Source: Caldora sp965222765
GTDB lineage: Bacteria; Cyanobacteriota; Cyanobacteriia; Cyanobacteriales; Coleofasciculaceae
Direction of reading: 5' to 3'
Assembly: GCA_965222765.1 (NCBI GenBank)
Contig: CBDCVG010000053.1
Span: 13,294 to 77,293 of the forward strand
DNA: 64,000 nucleotides
A program made the translations under genes and the position numbers. The notes below the pieces were generated by a model. It was given only the letters and a program-made list of their open reading frames with translations, was not told where the DNA came from and made no database searches. Below, in pieces: positions 26,145-33,459 of the stretch; positions within the stretch are counted from its first letter, which is position 1; each line of letters starts with the position of its first letter.

Positions 26145-27566
26145 ATGATTATCTTCTGGCATCGCCGCGATTTAAGAATTTCCGATAATGTCGGCTTAGG
26201 AGCGGCCCGAGAGCAAAGTCCCAAGGTAATAGGTATTTTCTGCCTTGACCCTAATATCTTAGAACGAGACGACATCGCCCCAGCCAGAGTCACTTATCTG
26301 ATAGGTTGCTTGCAACAATTGCAGCAGCGCTATCTCCAAGTCGGTAGCCAGCTCTTAATCCTCCACGATGAACCAACTAAAGCGATTCCCTCCCTCGCAG
26401 CTGCCCTCAAGGCTAAGGCTGTGTTCTGGAATTGGGATGTCGAACCTTATTCCCAAGTACGGGATCAAAAAGTCACAGAAGCTCTGAAAGAAAAAGGTAT
26501 TGAAGTTCAGAATAGTTGGGATCAACTTCTGCACGCACCAGGAGAAATTGTCACTCAATCTAGCAAACCCTATACAATTTACACTCCTTTTTGGAAAAAC
26601 TGGCAGAAGCAACCAAAAGCTCAACCCGTCGAATGCTTAAAAAATGTTGAAGGACTAACGAAGAAAGAAGAGGAAATTACTGAGTCAGCTGGTGCAGTTG
26701 CTTTGCCTACTGCCTCAGATTTAGGGTATAGCTGGGAGAATGAACTTTTACTAACCCCAGGGGAAAAAGCTGCCCAAGAAGCACTAGAAGAGTTTTGTGA
26801 CTTTCCCATCATAGATTACCAACAACAACGCAACTTCCCCAGCATTGATGGTACTTCTAAACTCAGTGCTGCTCTGAAATTTGGAGCCATTGGCATCCGT
26901 AACGTTTGGGATGCTGCGCAGACTGCCTACAGCTTTAGCCGCAGTGATGAAACCTCTGATAGTATTCAAATCTGGCAAAAAGAACTAGCTTGGCGAGAAT
27001 TCTACCAACATGCCATGTATTACTTCCCAGAATTGGCAGAGGGACCCTATCGCCGGGAGTTTAAAGACTTCCCTTGGGATAATGATCCAGAGCTTTTCCA
27101 AGCTTGGTGTGAGGGTAGAACTGGCTATCCCATCGTCGATGCTGCCATGCGCCAGTTAAATGAAACTGGCTGGATGCATAACCGCTGCCGGATGATTGTT
27201 GCCAGCTTCCTGACTAAAGATTTATTGATCAACTGGCAGTGGGGAGAAAAATATTTCATGCAGAAACTATACGACGGTGATTTATCTGCCAACAATGGCG
27301 GCTGGCAATGGAGTGCCTCTAGCGGTATGGATCCCAAGCCACTGAGGATTTTCAACCCCGCTAGTCAAGCACAGAAATTTGATCCAGAAGCTGAATACAT
27401 CCGGCAATGGCTCCCAGAACTGGGTTCGGTGGATACCGAATATCTAGTTACTGGTAAGATTGACCAACACGATCGCGAAGTCTATGGTTATCCTGCTCCT
27501 ATAGTTGATCACAAACAACGACAGCAGGAGTTTAAGCAGCGCTACCAGGAGCAGAAAAACCGTTAA
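26145..27566 (+). CDS. phr: deoxyribodipyrimidine (CPD) photolyase
   Basis: A blue-light DNA repair enzyme that splits cyclobutane pyrimidine dimers using FADH-. The 473 residues have an N-terminal antenna (HDF-type) Rossmann domain starting IIFWHRRDLRISDNVGL and a C-terminal FAD domain with WQKELAWREFYQHAM, GRTGYPIVDAAMRQL, GWMHNRCRMIVASFL, WGEKYFMQKLYDGDLSANN and GWQWSASSGMDP. These C-terminal signatures are those of class I CPD photolyases and include Trp residues that fit the electron-transfer chain. A lone gene. Confidence 0.95.
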   Translation: MIIFWHRRDLRISDNVGLGAAREQSPKVIGIFCLDPNILERDDIAPARVTYLIGCLQQLQQRYLQVGSQLLILHDEPTKAIPSLAAALKAKAVFWNWDVEPYSQVRDQKVTEALKEKGIEVQNSWDQLLHAPGEIVTQSSKPYTIYTPFWKNWQKQPKAQPVECLKNVEGLTKKEEEITESAGAVALPTASDLGYSWENELLLTPGEKAAQEALEEFCDFPIIDYQQQRNFPSIDGTSKLSAALKFGAIGIRNVWDAAQTAYSFSRSDETSDSIQIWQKELAWREFYQHAMYYFPELAEGPYRREFKDFPWDNDPELFQAWCEGRTGYPIVDAAMRQLNETGWMHNRCRMIVASFLTKDLLINWQWGEKYFMQKLYDGDLSANNGGWQWSASSGMDPKPLRIFNPASQAQKFDPEAEYIRQWLPELGSVDTEYLVTGKIDQHDREVYGYPAPIVDHKQRQQEFKQRYQEQKNR

Positions 27567-27627
27567 TCGCTGTATATTAAGCTATTCAGGCGAAAAGTTC
27601 AATCTTTTTTTGGAGTGTGAGGATAAA

Positions 27628-28893
27628 GTGAAGGTTTTGGTAGTTGGTAATGGGGGAAGGGAACACGCCCTTGCCTGGAAATTGCTGCAATCTCAACGGA
27701 TTCAGCAGGTGATTTGTATTCCTGGTAATGGTGGCACAGCTACTACAGAGGGCTGCCAAAATTTTCCCATAAGGGGTAATGATTTTGAGGGAATTGCCCG
27801 GTTTGCTCTAGTTAACGGGATTTCTCTAATTGTAGTTGGACCAGAACTCCCGCTAGCTGCAGGTATTACAGATTACTTACAGCAGGAAAACCTCATGGTT
27901 TTTGGTCCAACCAAGGAAGGAGCACAAATTGAGTCGAGTAAGAACTGGGCCAAAGAACTTATGCAGTCTGCTGGTATTCCCACTGCTAGCTTTGCTACCT
28001 TTACGGAGGTTGAGCCAGCTAAAGCCTATGTGCAGGAACAAGGAGCACCAATTGTGGTTAAGGCTGATGGCTTGGCAGCAGGTAAAGGAGTTACAGTTGC
28101 TGCCACGGTTGAAGAAGCACAATCAGCTGTAGAGTCTCTCTTCGAGAAAGGTTTTAGTACGGTAATCATAGAAGAATATCTCATCGGTCAAGAAGTTTCT
28201 GTCTTGGCTCTGACGGATGGGGTAAGCATTAGAACCTTGCTACCAGCTCAAGACCATAAACGAATTGGGGAAGGGGATACTGGAGAAAATACTGGTGGTA
28301 TGGGAGCTTATGCTCCAGCACCGATTGTTAACCAGGCATTGATGACACGCATTGAGCAAGAAATCCTTCAGCCTGTAGTTAAAGCCTTACAGGAAAGGGA
28401 TATTGACTATCGGGGTGTCCTCTATGCAGGATTGATGATTACTCCCGCAGGGGACCCAGTGGTACTGGAATTTAATTGTCGCTTTGGTGATCCAGAAACC
28501 CAAGCTATTTTACCTTTACTGGAAACTCCTCTAGAAGACCTACTGTTTGCTTGTGTCAAGCAAAACCTCTCACAACTACCACCAATTATCTGGAAACCAG
28601 GAGCAGCAGCTTGTGTGGTTGCTGTGGCAGAGGGTTATCCTGGTGCCTACCAAAAGGGTAAGGTTATTACCGGAATTGAGCAAGCACAAGCTCTAGAAGC
28701 AGCTGTTTTCTCTGCAGGTACTCGGTTAGTGCAGCAACAACTGGTAACTGATGGTGGTAGGGTCATAGGTGTTACTGCTACTGGTGATACCTTGGAAAAT
28801 GCGATCGCCCAAGCTTATGCAGCGATGGATTGCATTCAATTTGAGGGGATATACTACCGTAGGGATATTGGTCATCGCGCAATTGGAAATTGA
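27628..28893 (+). CDS. purD: phosphoribosylamine-glycine ligase
   Basis: The ATP-grasp ligase for the second step of purine synthesis (PRA plus glycine gives GAR). The GTG at 27628 gives 421 residues starting VKVLVVGNGGREHALAWKL, the normal PurD N-terminus; longer in-frame extensions upstream overlap photolyase and are rejected. It shows GPELPLAAGI, VVKADGLAAGKGVTVA (ATP-grasp loop), GENTGGMGAYAPAPI and LEFNCRFGDPETQAI. It lies 61 bp after phr; co-transcription is possible but not functionally expected. Confidence 0.96.
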   Translation: MKVLVVGNGGREHALAWKLLQSQRIQQVICIPGNGGTATTEGCQNFPIRGNDFEGIARFALVNGISLIVVGPELPLAAGITDYLQQENLMVFGPTKEGAQIESSKNWAKELMQSAGIPTASFATFTEVEPAKAYVQEQGAPIVVKADGLAAGKGVTVAATVEEAQSAVESLFEKGFSTVIIEEYLIGQEVSVLALTDGVSIRTLLPAQDHKRIGEGDTGENTGGMGAYAPAPIVNQALMTRIEQEILQPVVKALQERDIDYRGVLYAGLMITPAGDPVVLEFNCRFGDPETQAILPLLETPLEDLLFACVKQNLSQLPPIIWKPGAAACVVAVAEGYPGAYQKGKVITGIEQAQALEAAVFSAGTRLVQQQLVTDGGRVIGVTATGDTLENAIAQAYAAMDCIQFEGIYYRRDIGHRAIGN

Positions 28894-29047
28894 AAATAGG
28901 GAATTGAGAGGGAATTTGAAAAGTTGGAAAAGGTATAATTTGTCATTCTGAAGGTCGCAAAGCGAAACGAAGAATCTTGGATTTGAGCAATTACTTAGAG
29001 ATGCTTCATTCCAAATCCGGCATACATAACCCCATTATCTCCAAATT

Positions 29048-29075
29048 GTAGAGACGTTGCCTGCAACGTCTCTAC
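29048..29075. repeat. palindrome, second copy of the 11477 family
   Basis: GTAGAGACGTTGC and GCAACGTCTCTAC are separated by CT. It differs from the 11477 copy only at the centre. Confidence 0.65.
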
Positions 29076-29118
29076 TGGGTTTCGTTCAGATTTGGTGTAA
29101 TGAGAGCACAAAACATGC

Positions 29119-29145
29119 AAATCATACTCATAACGAGTATGATTT
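29119..29145. promoter_or_regulatory. hairpin in the leader of the ferredoxin-MBL gene
   Basis: AAATCATACTC (29119-29129) pairs with GAGTATGATTT (29135-29145), an 11-bp perfect stem around a 5-base loop, 37 bases before the start codon. It is followed by TATATATAG. It could be an operator or an mRNA structure; function is inferred. Confidence 0.35.
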
Positions 29146-29181
29146 ATATATAGCTCCTCAGCAAAATTGGGAGGTTCACCC

Positions 29182-30048
29182 ATGGCTCATCTCAAGCAAC
29201 GTCGCTCTCAAAACGTCAGCGGTGACTTTTACGTCGATAGCAGCTGCATCGATTGTGATACTTGTCGCTGGATGACTCCGGAAGTATTTCATCGCGCCAG
29301 TGGACAGTCTGTGGTTCATCATCAACCTGGTAATGAGACAGAACGCTTAAAAGCTCTCCAAGCATTATTAGCTTGTCCTACTTCTTCGATTGGTACTGTA
29401 GAAAAACCCAAGGATATTAAAAATGCTCAACTGAGTTTTCCCATCCTAGTAGCGGATAATGTTTACCATTGCGGCTATCATTCTGAGAGTTCCTTTGCAG
29501 CTACTAGCTACTTTATTCAACGCCCTGAAGGCAACATTTTAGTTGATTCACCCCGTTTTACTCCCCCCTTAGTCAAGCGCTTTGAAGAGATGGGAGGGAT
29601 TCGTTATCTGTACTTGACGCATCAGGATGATGTAGCAGATCATCAAAAGTATAGGCAGCATTTTGGGTGTAGTCGCATCCTGCATATTGATGATATTAAT
29701 GCTGGGACTCGTGAGGTAGAAATTCAGCTGACTGGCTCCGAGGTATATCAATTAGCAACAGACTTATTGATTATCCCAGTTCCTGGTCACACCAAAGGCC
29801 ATACTGTTTTACTCTACAAGAATAAGTTTCTATTTACTGGTGACCATCTTGCCTGGTCTGCTCAACAAAATCAACTAATTGCCTTCCGTAATTTTTGCTG
29901 GTACTCTTGGGCAGAACAAATCAAATCTATGCGCCAACTACTGGAGTACTCTTTTGAATGGATACTACCGGGACATGGACGACGATATCACGCTGATGTT
30001 GAGATAATGCGCCATCAGCTACACCAGTGTTTGGATTCGATGGCGTAA
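29182..30048 (+). CDS. ferredoxin-beta-lactamase-fold fusion protein
   Basis: 288 residues from ATG 29182, chosen for the GGGAGG ribosome site at 29168-29173. Residues 1-80: a ferredoxin-like iron-sulfur domain with CIDCDTC and a distal ACPTSSIGT (CxxCxxC...CP). Residues 95-288: a metallo-beta-lactamase fold with LTHQDDVADH (metal-binding HxDDxxDH variant of HxHxDH), PVPGHTKGHTVLLY, FTGDHLAWS and ILPGHGRRYH. The pairing suggests a redox-linked hydrolase; similar fusions occur in cyanobacteria and plants, but the substrate is unknown to me. A lone gene. Confidence 0.85.
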   Translation: MAHLKQRRSQNVSGDFYVDSSCIDCDTCRWMTPEVFHRASGQSVVHHQPGNETERLKALQALLACPTSSIGTVEKPKDIKNAQLSFPILVADNVYHCGYHSESSFAATSYFIQRPEGNILVDSPRFTPPLVKRFEEMGGIRYLYLTHQDDVADHQKYRQHFGCSRILHIDDINAGTREVEIQLTGSEVYQLATDLLIIPVPGHTKGHTVLLYKNKFLFTGDHLAWSAQQNQLIAFRNFCWYSWAEQIKSMRQLLEYSFEWILPGHGRRYHADVEIMRHQLHQCLDSMA

Positions 30049-30051
30049 CTG

Positions 30052-30073
30052 GCAAGATGCCAGTTCCACAATT
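30052..30073. repeat. dispersed hairpin AACTGGCAAGATGCCAGTT
   Basis: AACTGGCA, a short loop and TGCCAGTT, followed by CCACAAT, directly after the MBL gene stop. The same sequence recurs at 33344-33371 and inverted at 50660-50683, so it is a dispersed repeat that may serve as a terminator. Confidence 0.55.
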
Positions 30074-30077
30074 GATA

Positions 30078-30260
30078 CATTGGTGACAAGTTAAGGTAAA
30101 AGTGTCGTTGTCAAGGGAGCTGGGGGAGCTGGGGGAGCTGAGGAAGAGGAATAAAATTTTTCTGACACCTTGGGTATTTCCATATATAGTGTTTTTTGCG
30201 CCCTCAAACGCCATATATGGGAGTTGACAAAATGCACAATCTTTTAACTTGTCACCAATG
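30078..30260. repeat. 183-bp fold-back element
   Basis: Left end CATTGGTGACAAGTTAA (30078-30094) and right end TTAACTTGTCACCAATG (30244-30260) are perfect 17-bp inverted repeats. The inside has GCTGGGGGA repeats and TTTTTCTGACACCTTGGGTA, a motif also found near 63920. It has MITE structure, with no second complete copy here. Confidence 0.65.
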
Positions 30261-30268
30261 GTCATTAA

Positions 30269-30339
30269 CCATTAGCCATTAGCCATTAGCCATTAGCCAT
30301 TAGCCATTAGCCATTAGCCATTAGCCATTAGCCATTAGC
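30269..30339. repeat. heptanucleotide tandem repeat CCATTAG x10
   Basis: About ten perfect copies of CCATTAG, ending 19 bp before the queG stop codon. This is the short tandemly repeated repetitive (STRR) type known from filamentous cyanobacteria. Confidence 0.9.
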
Positions 30340-30357
30340 GTGTTTCTTGAAAGTAAA

Positions 30358-31293
30358 TTATCCCTCAATATTAGCCTTGGCATTTCTTCTCAACATCTGT
30401 GGCTTAATCCGCCTCAGTGCTGATGCGGGAAAACGCCGATTCCACTCCTCATCAGAGATTTCTGCTAATTCTGTGAGAGTGGGAGCTACATTTTGTGGAT
30501 AAGGCTGAAATTCTGTAACATCAGTTTCTTGGGCAAAGCGCTTATTCCAGGGACAGACATCCTGACAGATATCACAACCAGCTACCCAACCTTCTAAGTG
30601 GGATTGAATAGAGTCGGGCAATTTTTCTGCTCGATTTTCGATCGTATGATAAGCAATACAACGGTTGCTATCAACGACGAATGGTTGAGTAATTGCTCCC
30701 GTCGGACAAGCATCCAGGCAACGGGTACAGGTGCCACAATGTTCTGTATGGGCAACATCTGGTGTCAAGGATAAGTTAGTTAAAACCTCTCCCAAAAACA
30801 CCCAACTGCCATATTCCCGAGTAATCACGTTACCATTCTTGGCAATCCAACCAATCCCAGCTTGCTGAGCCCATGCTTTATCTTGTACTGGTCCTGTATC
30901 AGCATAGTAACGAGCTTCGATACCCTCTCCTTGCTCTTGCAGCCAGTTAGTTAATGCCTTTAATTTTTTGTGCATTACTTTGTGGTAGTCTCGCCCCCAA
31001 GCATAACGGGAGATTTTCGCATATTCAGCACCTTTAGGACGCTGGTGAGGGGTGTAGTAGTTGAGGGCAACAGAAATTACTGATTGCACTTGAGGCATAC
31101 AGGCACGAATGTCCAAGCGCCGGGGATTATTCATCCACATCATCTGAGCCTGATAATTCTGGGCTAACCAAGCCTTTAGGTGTTGCCGCGCTGAGTTGTT
31201 GGGATTGGCATCCACAGCAGCAATGCCCACTTTGTGGAAGCCCAGTAACTGAGCTTTGTCTTTCAACTGACTGCTGCTGATAGGTTCTTTCAC
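30358..31293 (-). CDS. queG: epoxyqueuosine reductase
   Basis: The last step of queuosine synthesis in tRNA: a cobalamin and iron-sulfur dependent reduction of epoxyqueuosine. 311 residues. The N-terminal domain has LGFHKVGIAAVD, VISVALNYYTP, YAWGRDYHKVMHKKLKAL and YYADTGPVQDKAWAQQAGIG. Two [4Fe-4S] motifs follow: CGTCTRCLDACPTGAI and CDICQDVCPWN. The length is normal for the short form without HEAT repeats. The start MKEPISSSQLKDKAQLLGF is standard. Confidence 0.95.
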   Translation of the reverse strand: MKEPISSSQLKDKAQLLGFHKVGIAAVDANPNNSARQHLKAWLAQNYQAQMMWMNNPRRLDIRACMPQVQSVISVALNYYTPHQRPKGAEYAKISRYAWGRDYHKVMHKKLKALTNWLQEQGEGIEARYYADTGPVQDKAWAQQAGIGWIAKNGNVITREYGSWVFLGEVLTNLSLTPDVAHTEHCGTCTRCLDACPTGAITQPFVVDSNRCIAYHTIENRAEKLPDSIQSHLEGWVAGCDICQDVCPWNKRFAQETDVTEFQPYPQNVAPTLTELAEISDEEWNRRFPASALRRIKPQMLRRNAKANIEG

Positions 31294-31416
31294 AGTAGCA
31301 AATTCCCCACTCGCTGGAGACTTTTTTATGATTGACTAATTATCAATTATTGATTATCCATCAATAACAACCCAGTCAGGGAAAATCATCCCTGACTAGG
31401 AGAGTACAGATAATTT

Positions 31417-31980
31417 TTAATTAATTTTGAGCAGTTCCACATCAAAAAGTAGAGTGGCATTAGGAGGAATCACTCCACCAGCACCACGAGCACCATATCC
31501 CAATTCTGGAGGGATAGTTAGCTTACGTTGTCCACCAACTTTCATCGTAGCAACCCCTTCATCCCAGCCTTTAATCACTTGACCCACGCCGATTTTAAAA
31601 GAAAAGGGACGATTGCGATCGCGGGAACTATCAAACTTGCTACCATCCTCTAGAGTACCGGTGTAGTGAACCACAACGGTTTGACCCTTTTGGGGTGTCG
31701 CTCCGTTTCCTTCTTTAATATCGATATACTCCAAACCAGAGGAGGTTGTGATGGTTTGAGGGTTAGAAGCTTCTTCACTTTCAGAATCAGTATCCATGGC
31801 TATGAGTTTTTCTTGTTCAACAGCTGGGTTAACATTGGTTGCTACCTCGACTACCGGAGGTTGGGTGTTGGTTTGTTCGTCAGCTACGGCACTTCCTGTG
31901 TTGGTGCCAGTAAATTGAGCTACGAGCAAAACTAACCCACAGACCACTATAACCCCAAAGCTGATTATAATTTCTCTCAA
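31417..31980 (-). CDS. FKBP-type peptidyl-prolyl isomerase, membrane or periplasm
   Basis: 187 residues. The N-terminus (IIISFGVIVVCGLVLLVAQF) is a signal anchor or uncleaved signal peptide. An acidic linker to about residue 80 follows, then one FKBP domain: GQTVVVHYTGTLEDGSKFDS, FSFKIGVGQVIKGWDEGV, KLTIPPELGYGARG, IPPNATLLFDVELL. Active-site aromatic residues are intact. It probably assists folding of exported proteins on the lumenal or periplasmic side. Confidence 0.93.
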   Translation of the reverse strand: MREIIISFGVIVVCGLVLLVAQFTGTNTGSAVADEQTNTQPPVVEVATNVNPAVEQEKLIAMDTDSESEEASNPQTITTSSGLEYIDIKEGNGATPQKGQTVVVHYTGTLEDGSKFDSSRDRNRPFSFKIGVGQVIKGWDEGVATMKVGGQRKLTIPPELGYGARGAGGVIPPNATLLFDVELLKIN

Positions 31981-32006
31981 AATCTGTCCTCCTGATTTAA
32001 TGTTAT

Positions 32007-32330
32007 TTAACGCCAGAGTTTATTTTCCAAGTCTCGCACCTGACGTTCCAAACGATCAATTCGACCCCGCAGTTCGTCCATTTCTGATTGGCGAGGGACA
32101 CCTAAATCTTGCAACAGATTACGCATCTGCCGCTCCATATTACCCTCAAAGTTACCTTGCTCTGACTTGATCTGTTGCATCATATCATCGACAAAGGCTT
32201 GGGCTTGATCAGAGTTGATTTTGCCATCTTTTACCCATTGATCACTAACCTCTCGCAATTTTTCTGCAGCCATTGATGTTGTGCCAATTCCCACCATCAA
32301 TAATTGTTTAAGCCAGTCGTTATTATCCAT
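32007..32330 (-). CDS. phasin-like coiled-coil protein
   Basis: 107 residues from ATG 32330 (MDNNDWLKQLLMVGIGTTSM). A predicted helix-rich protein with a C-terminal coiled coil (MDELRGRIDRLERQVRDLEN) and a central WVKDGKINSDQAQAFVDDMM. The pattern fits the small phasin / PHA-granule-associated-like family (COG3937 type) that is common in cyanobacteria. It lies 26 bp upstream of the FKBP gene in the same direction, so they may be co-transcribed. Actual granule binding is unproven. Confidence 0.6.
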   Translation of the reverse strand: MDNNDWLKQLLMVGIGTTSMAAEKLREVSDQWVKDGKINSDQAQAFVDDMMQQIKSEQGNFEGNMERQMRNLLQDLGVPRQSEMDELRGRIDRLERQVRDLENKLWR

Positions 32331-32498
32331 CTTTGTTCTCATCCCAAGGGAGCGTAATTGGACCTAAAATCTAGACTTTTCCCCAAGATGAGGAAGTCTG
32401 ATTGATTTGGAGCCTATAATTCTATTTTGTGACATCTTACCCATAGGTGTCCTCAGCTCTGTCATCTCAAATCTGGTGGGTTATTTCCGCTGTGCTGT

Positions 32499-32603
32499 AC
32501 TAGTGCAGCTCGGCAGAAGTAACTAACCAGTTTGAGATCGATAGAATCCTTACTCTATAAGCATTCTTAATTCTTAATTCTTAATTCCACGCAGTAGTAC
32601 TAG
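32499..32603. repeat. MITE family 3 copy
   Basis: From CTAGTGCAGCTCGGCAGAAG to CACGCAGTAGTACTAGG, with AGATCGATAGAATCCTTACT and TTAATTC heptamers inside, like the copy at 3155. A second, inverted partial copy (GGTTATTTCCGC reversed) abuts its left side near 32479-32500, and MITE family 1 copy C starts at its right edge. Confidence 0.65.
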
Positions 32604-32830
32604 GACTTACCCACTCAACTGTCATGCTGAGGTGATAAGTGGTCACACAAAATTAATTGTATATTTACTCTTGAGTTATATTTCTTATGGTGTCTGGCAT
32701 CTAACTCTTGCCGCTCCTCACGAAATGCCCAATTAATTTTGTTTAGGTACTTAGTGGAGCATCTGAGCCGTTTGGAGATCCTTCGCTATCGCTCAGGATG
32801 ACATAATTCCGTGACGGTGCGTAAGTCCTA
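32601..32830. repeat. MITE family 1 copy C carrying a nested element
   Basis: Family-1 ends TAGGACTTACCCACTC and GTGCGTAAGTCCTA are interrupted by about 107 bp (32643-32749). That insert has its own inverted ends ACACAAAATTAATTG and CAATTAATTTTGTTT and near-duplicate flanks AAGTGG / TAGTGG. This is a clear element-inside-element arrangement. Confidence 0.75.
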
Positions 32831-32850
32831 TCCGCGTCTGGTGCGTCTGC

Positions 32851-33057
32851 TTACTCGTTTTCCCACACCTTTTTTTGCTCAGCCGTTGGACGCTCAATCA
32901 ATATCTCACCTCCATCCTTACCTAGTTTCATATGGATTAAGCCTTCAAAGTTAGAATTAATTACTGCGTAGGCAATCCCTCCGAGAATAAAAGGAGTTAG
33001 CAAGAGGTGAAGAGCAATCGCAATTTTGGTGAGACTAAGGTTGGTTTGGTTCTTCAT
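32851..33057 (-). CDS. small single-span membrane protein, unknown
   Basis: 68 residues from ATG 33057 (an earlier ATG at 33066 adds MIP). One hydrophobic span (IALHLLLTPFILGGIAYAVI, residues 12-31) precedes a short charged tail (LGKDGGEILIERPTAEQK). Small proteins of this layout are common in cyanobacteria; I do not recognise a family. It is flanked by MITEs on both sides. Confidence 0.45.
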   Translation of the reverse strand: MKNQTNLSLTKIAIALHLLLTPFILGGIAYAVINSNFEGLIHMKLGKDGGEILIERPTAEQKKVWENE

Positions 33058-33220
33058 TGGTATCAAACATTCAACTCAACTATCTCTAATGTCGCTGCTG
33101 AGGTTGGGAGATAATTCTCAAACTTAGGCTAACATCCCTAACTAGGTGTTAGGTGTTAGGTTAATGAAAGAAAAATCACCTGTGGAACAGGCTTCTAGCC
33201 TGTCTCAATCTCAATTAAAT

Positions 33221-33334
33221 TAGGACTTAGGCTCCATCACAGAATTATGTCATCCTGAGCGGTAGCGAAGGATCTCCAAACGGCTCAGATGCTTCACTAT
33301 CACCTCAGCATGACACTTGAGTGCATAAGCCCTA
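33221..33334. repeat. MITE family 1 copy D
   Basis: A full-length 114-bp copy from TAGGACTTAGGCTCC to GTGCATAAGCCCTA. The inside GCGGTAGCGAAGGATCTCC then AAACGGCTCAGATGCTTCAC is the family consensus. Same orientation as copy A. Confidence 0.8.
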
Positions 33335-33343
33335 AATAAATTT

Positions 33344-33371
33344 GGTAACTGGCAAGATGCCAGTTCCACAA
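33344..33371. repeat. dispersed hairpin, second copy
   Basis: AACTGGCAAGATGCCAGTT then CCACAATGG, the same unit as at 30052 and 50660. Here it is upstream of the NACHT gene, not after a gene, which weakens a pure terminator role. Confidence 0.55.
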
Positions 33372-33459
33372 TGGATATGTAAATCTTTTCTAGAAAGGTG
33401 TTAGGTCTTCTTTATTAAGTTCGGCTAGACTGGCATTAAAATAATACTTAATTCCCCTA

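Larger units (their letters stand above)
28894..29181. other. spacer with palindromes
   Basis: No gene. It has a degraded family-1 MITE-like stretch (GCGAAACGAAGAATCTTGG, then GATGCTTCATTCC), the GTAGAGACGTTGC palindrome at 29048-29075, and a hairpin at 29119-29145 (AAATCATACTC / GAGTATGATTT). Confidence 0.5.

Noticed and set aside
27505..27627. N-terminal extension of PurD
   Set aside because: It overlaps photolyase; the conserved PurD start is at GTG 27628.
30269..30339. CRISPR array
   Set aside because: The period is 7 bp with no spacers; it is an STRR.
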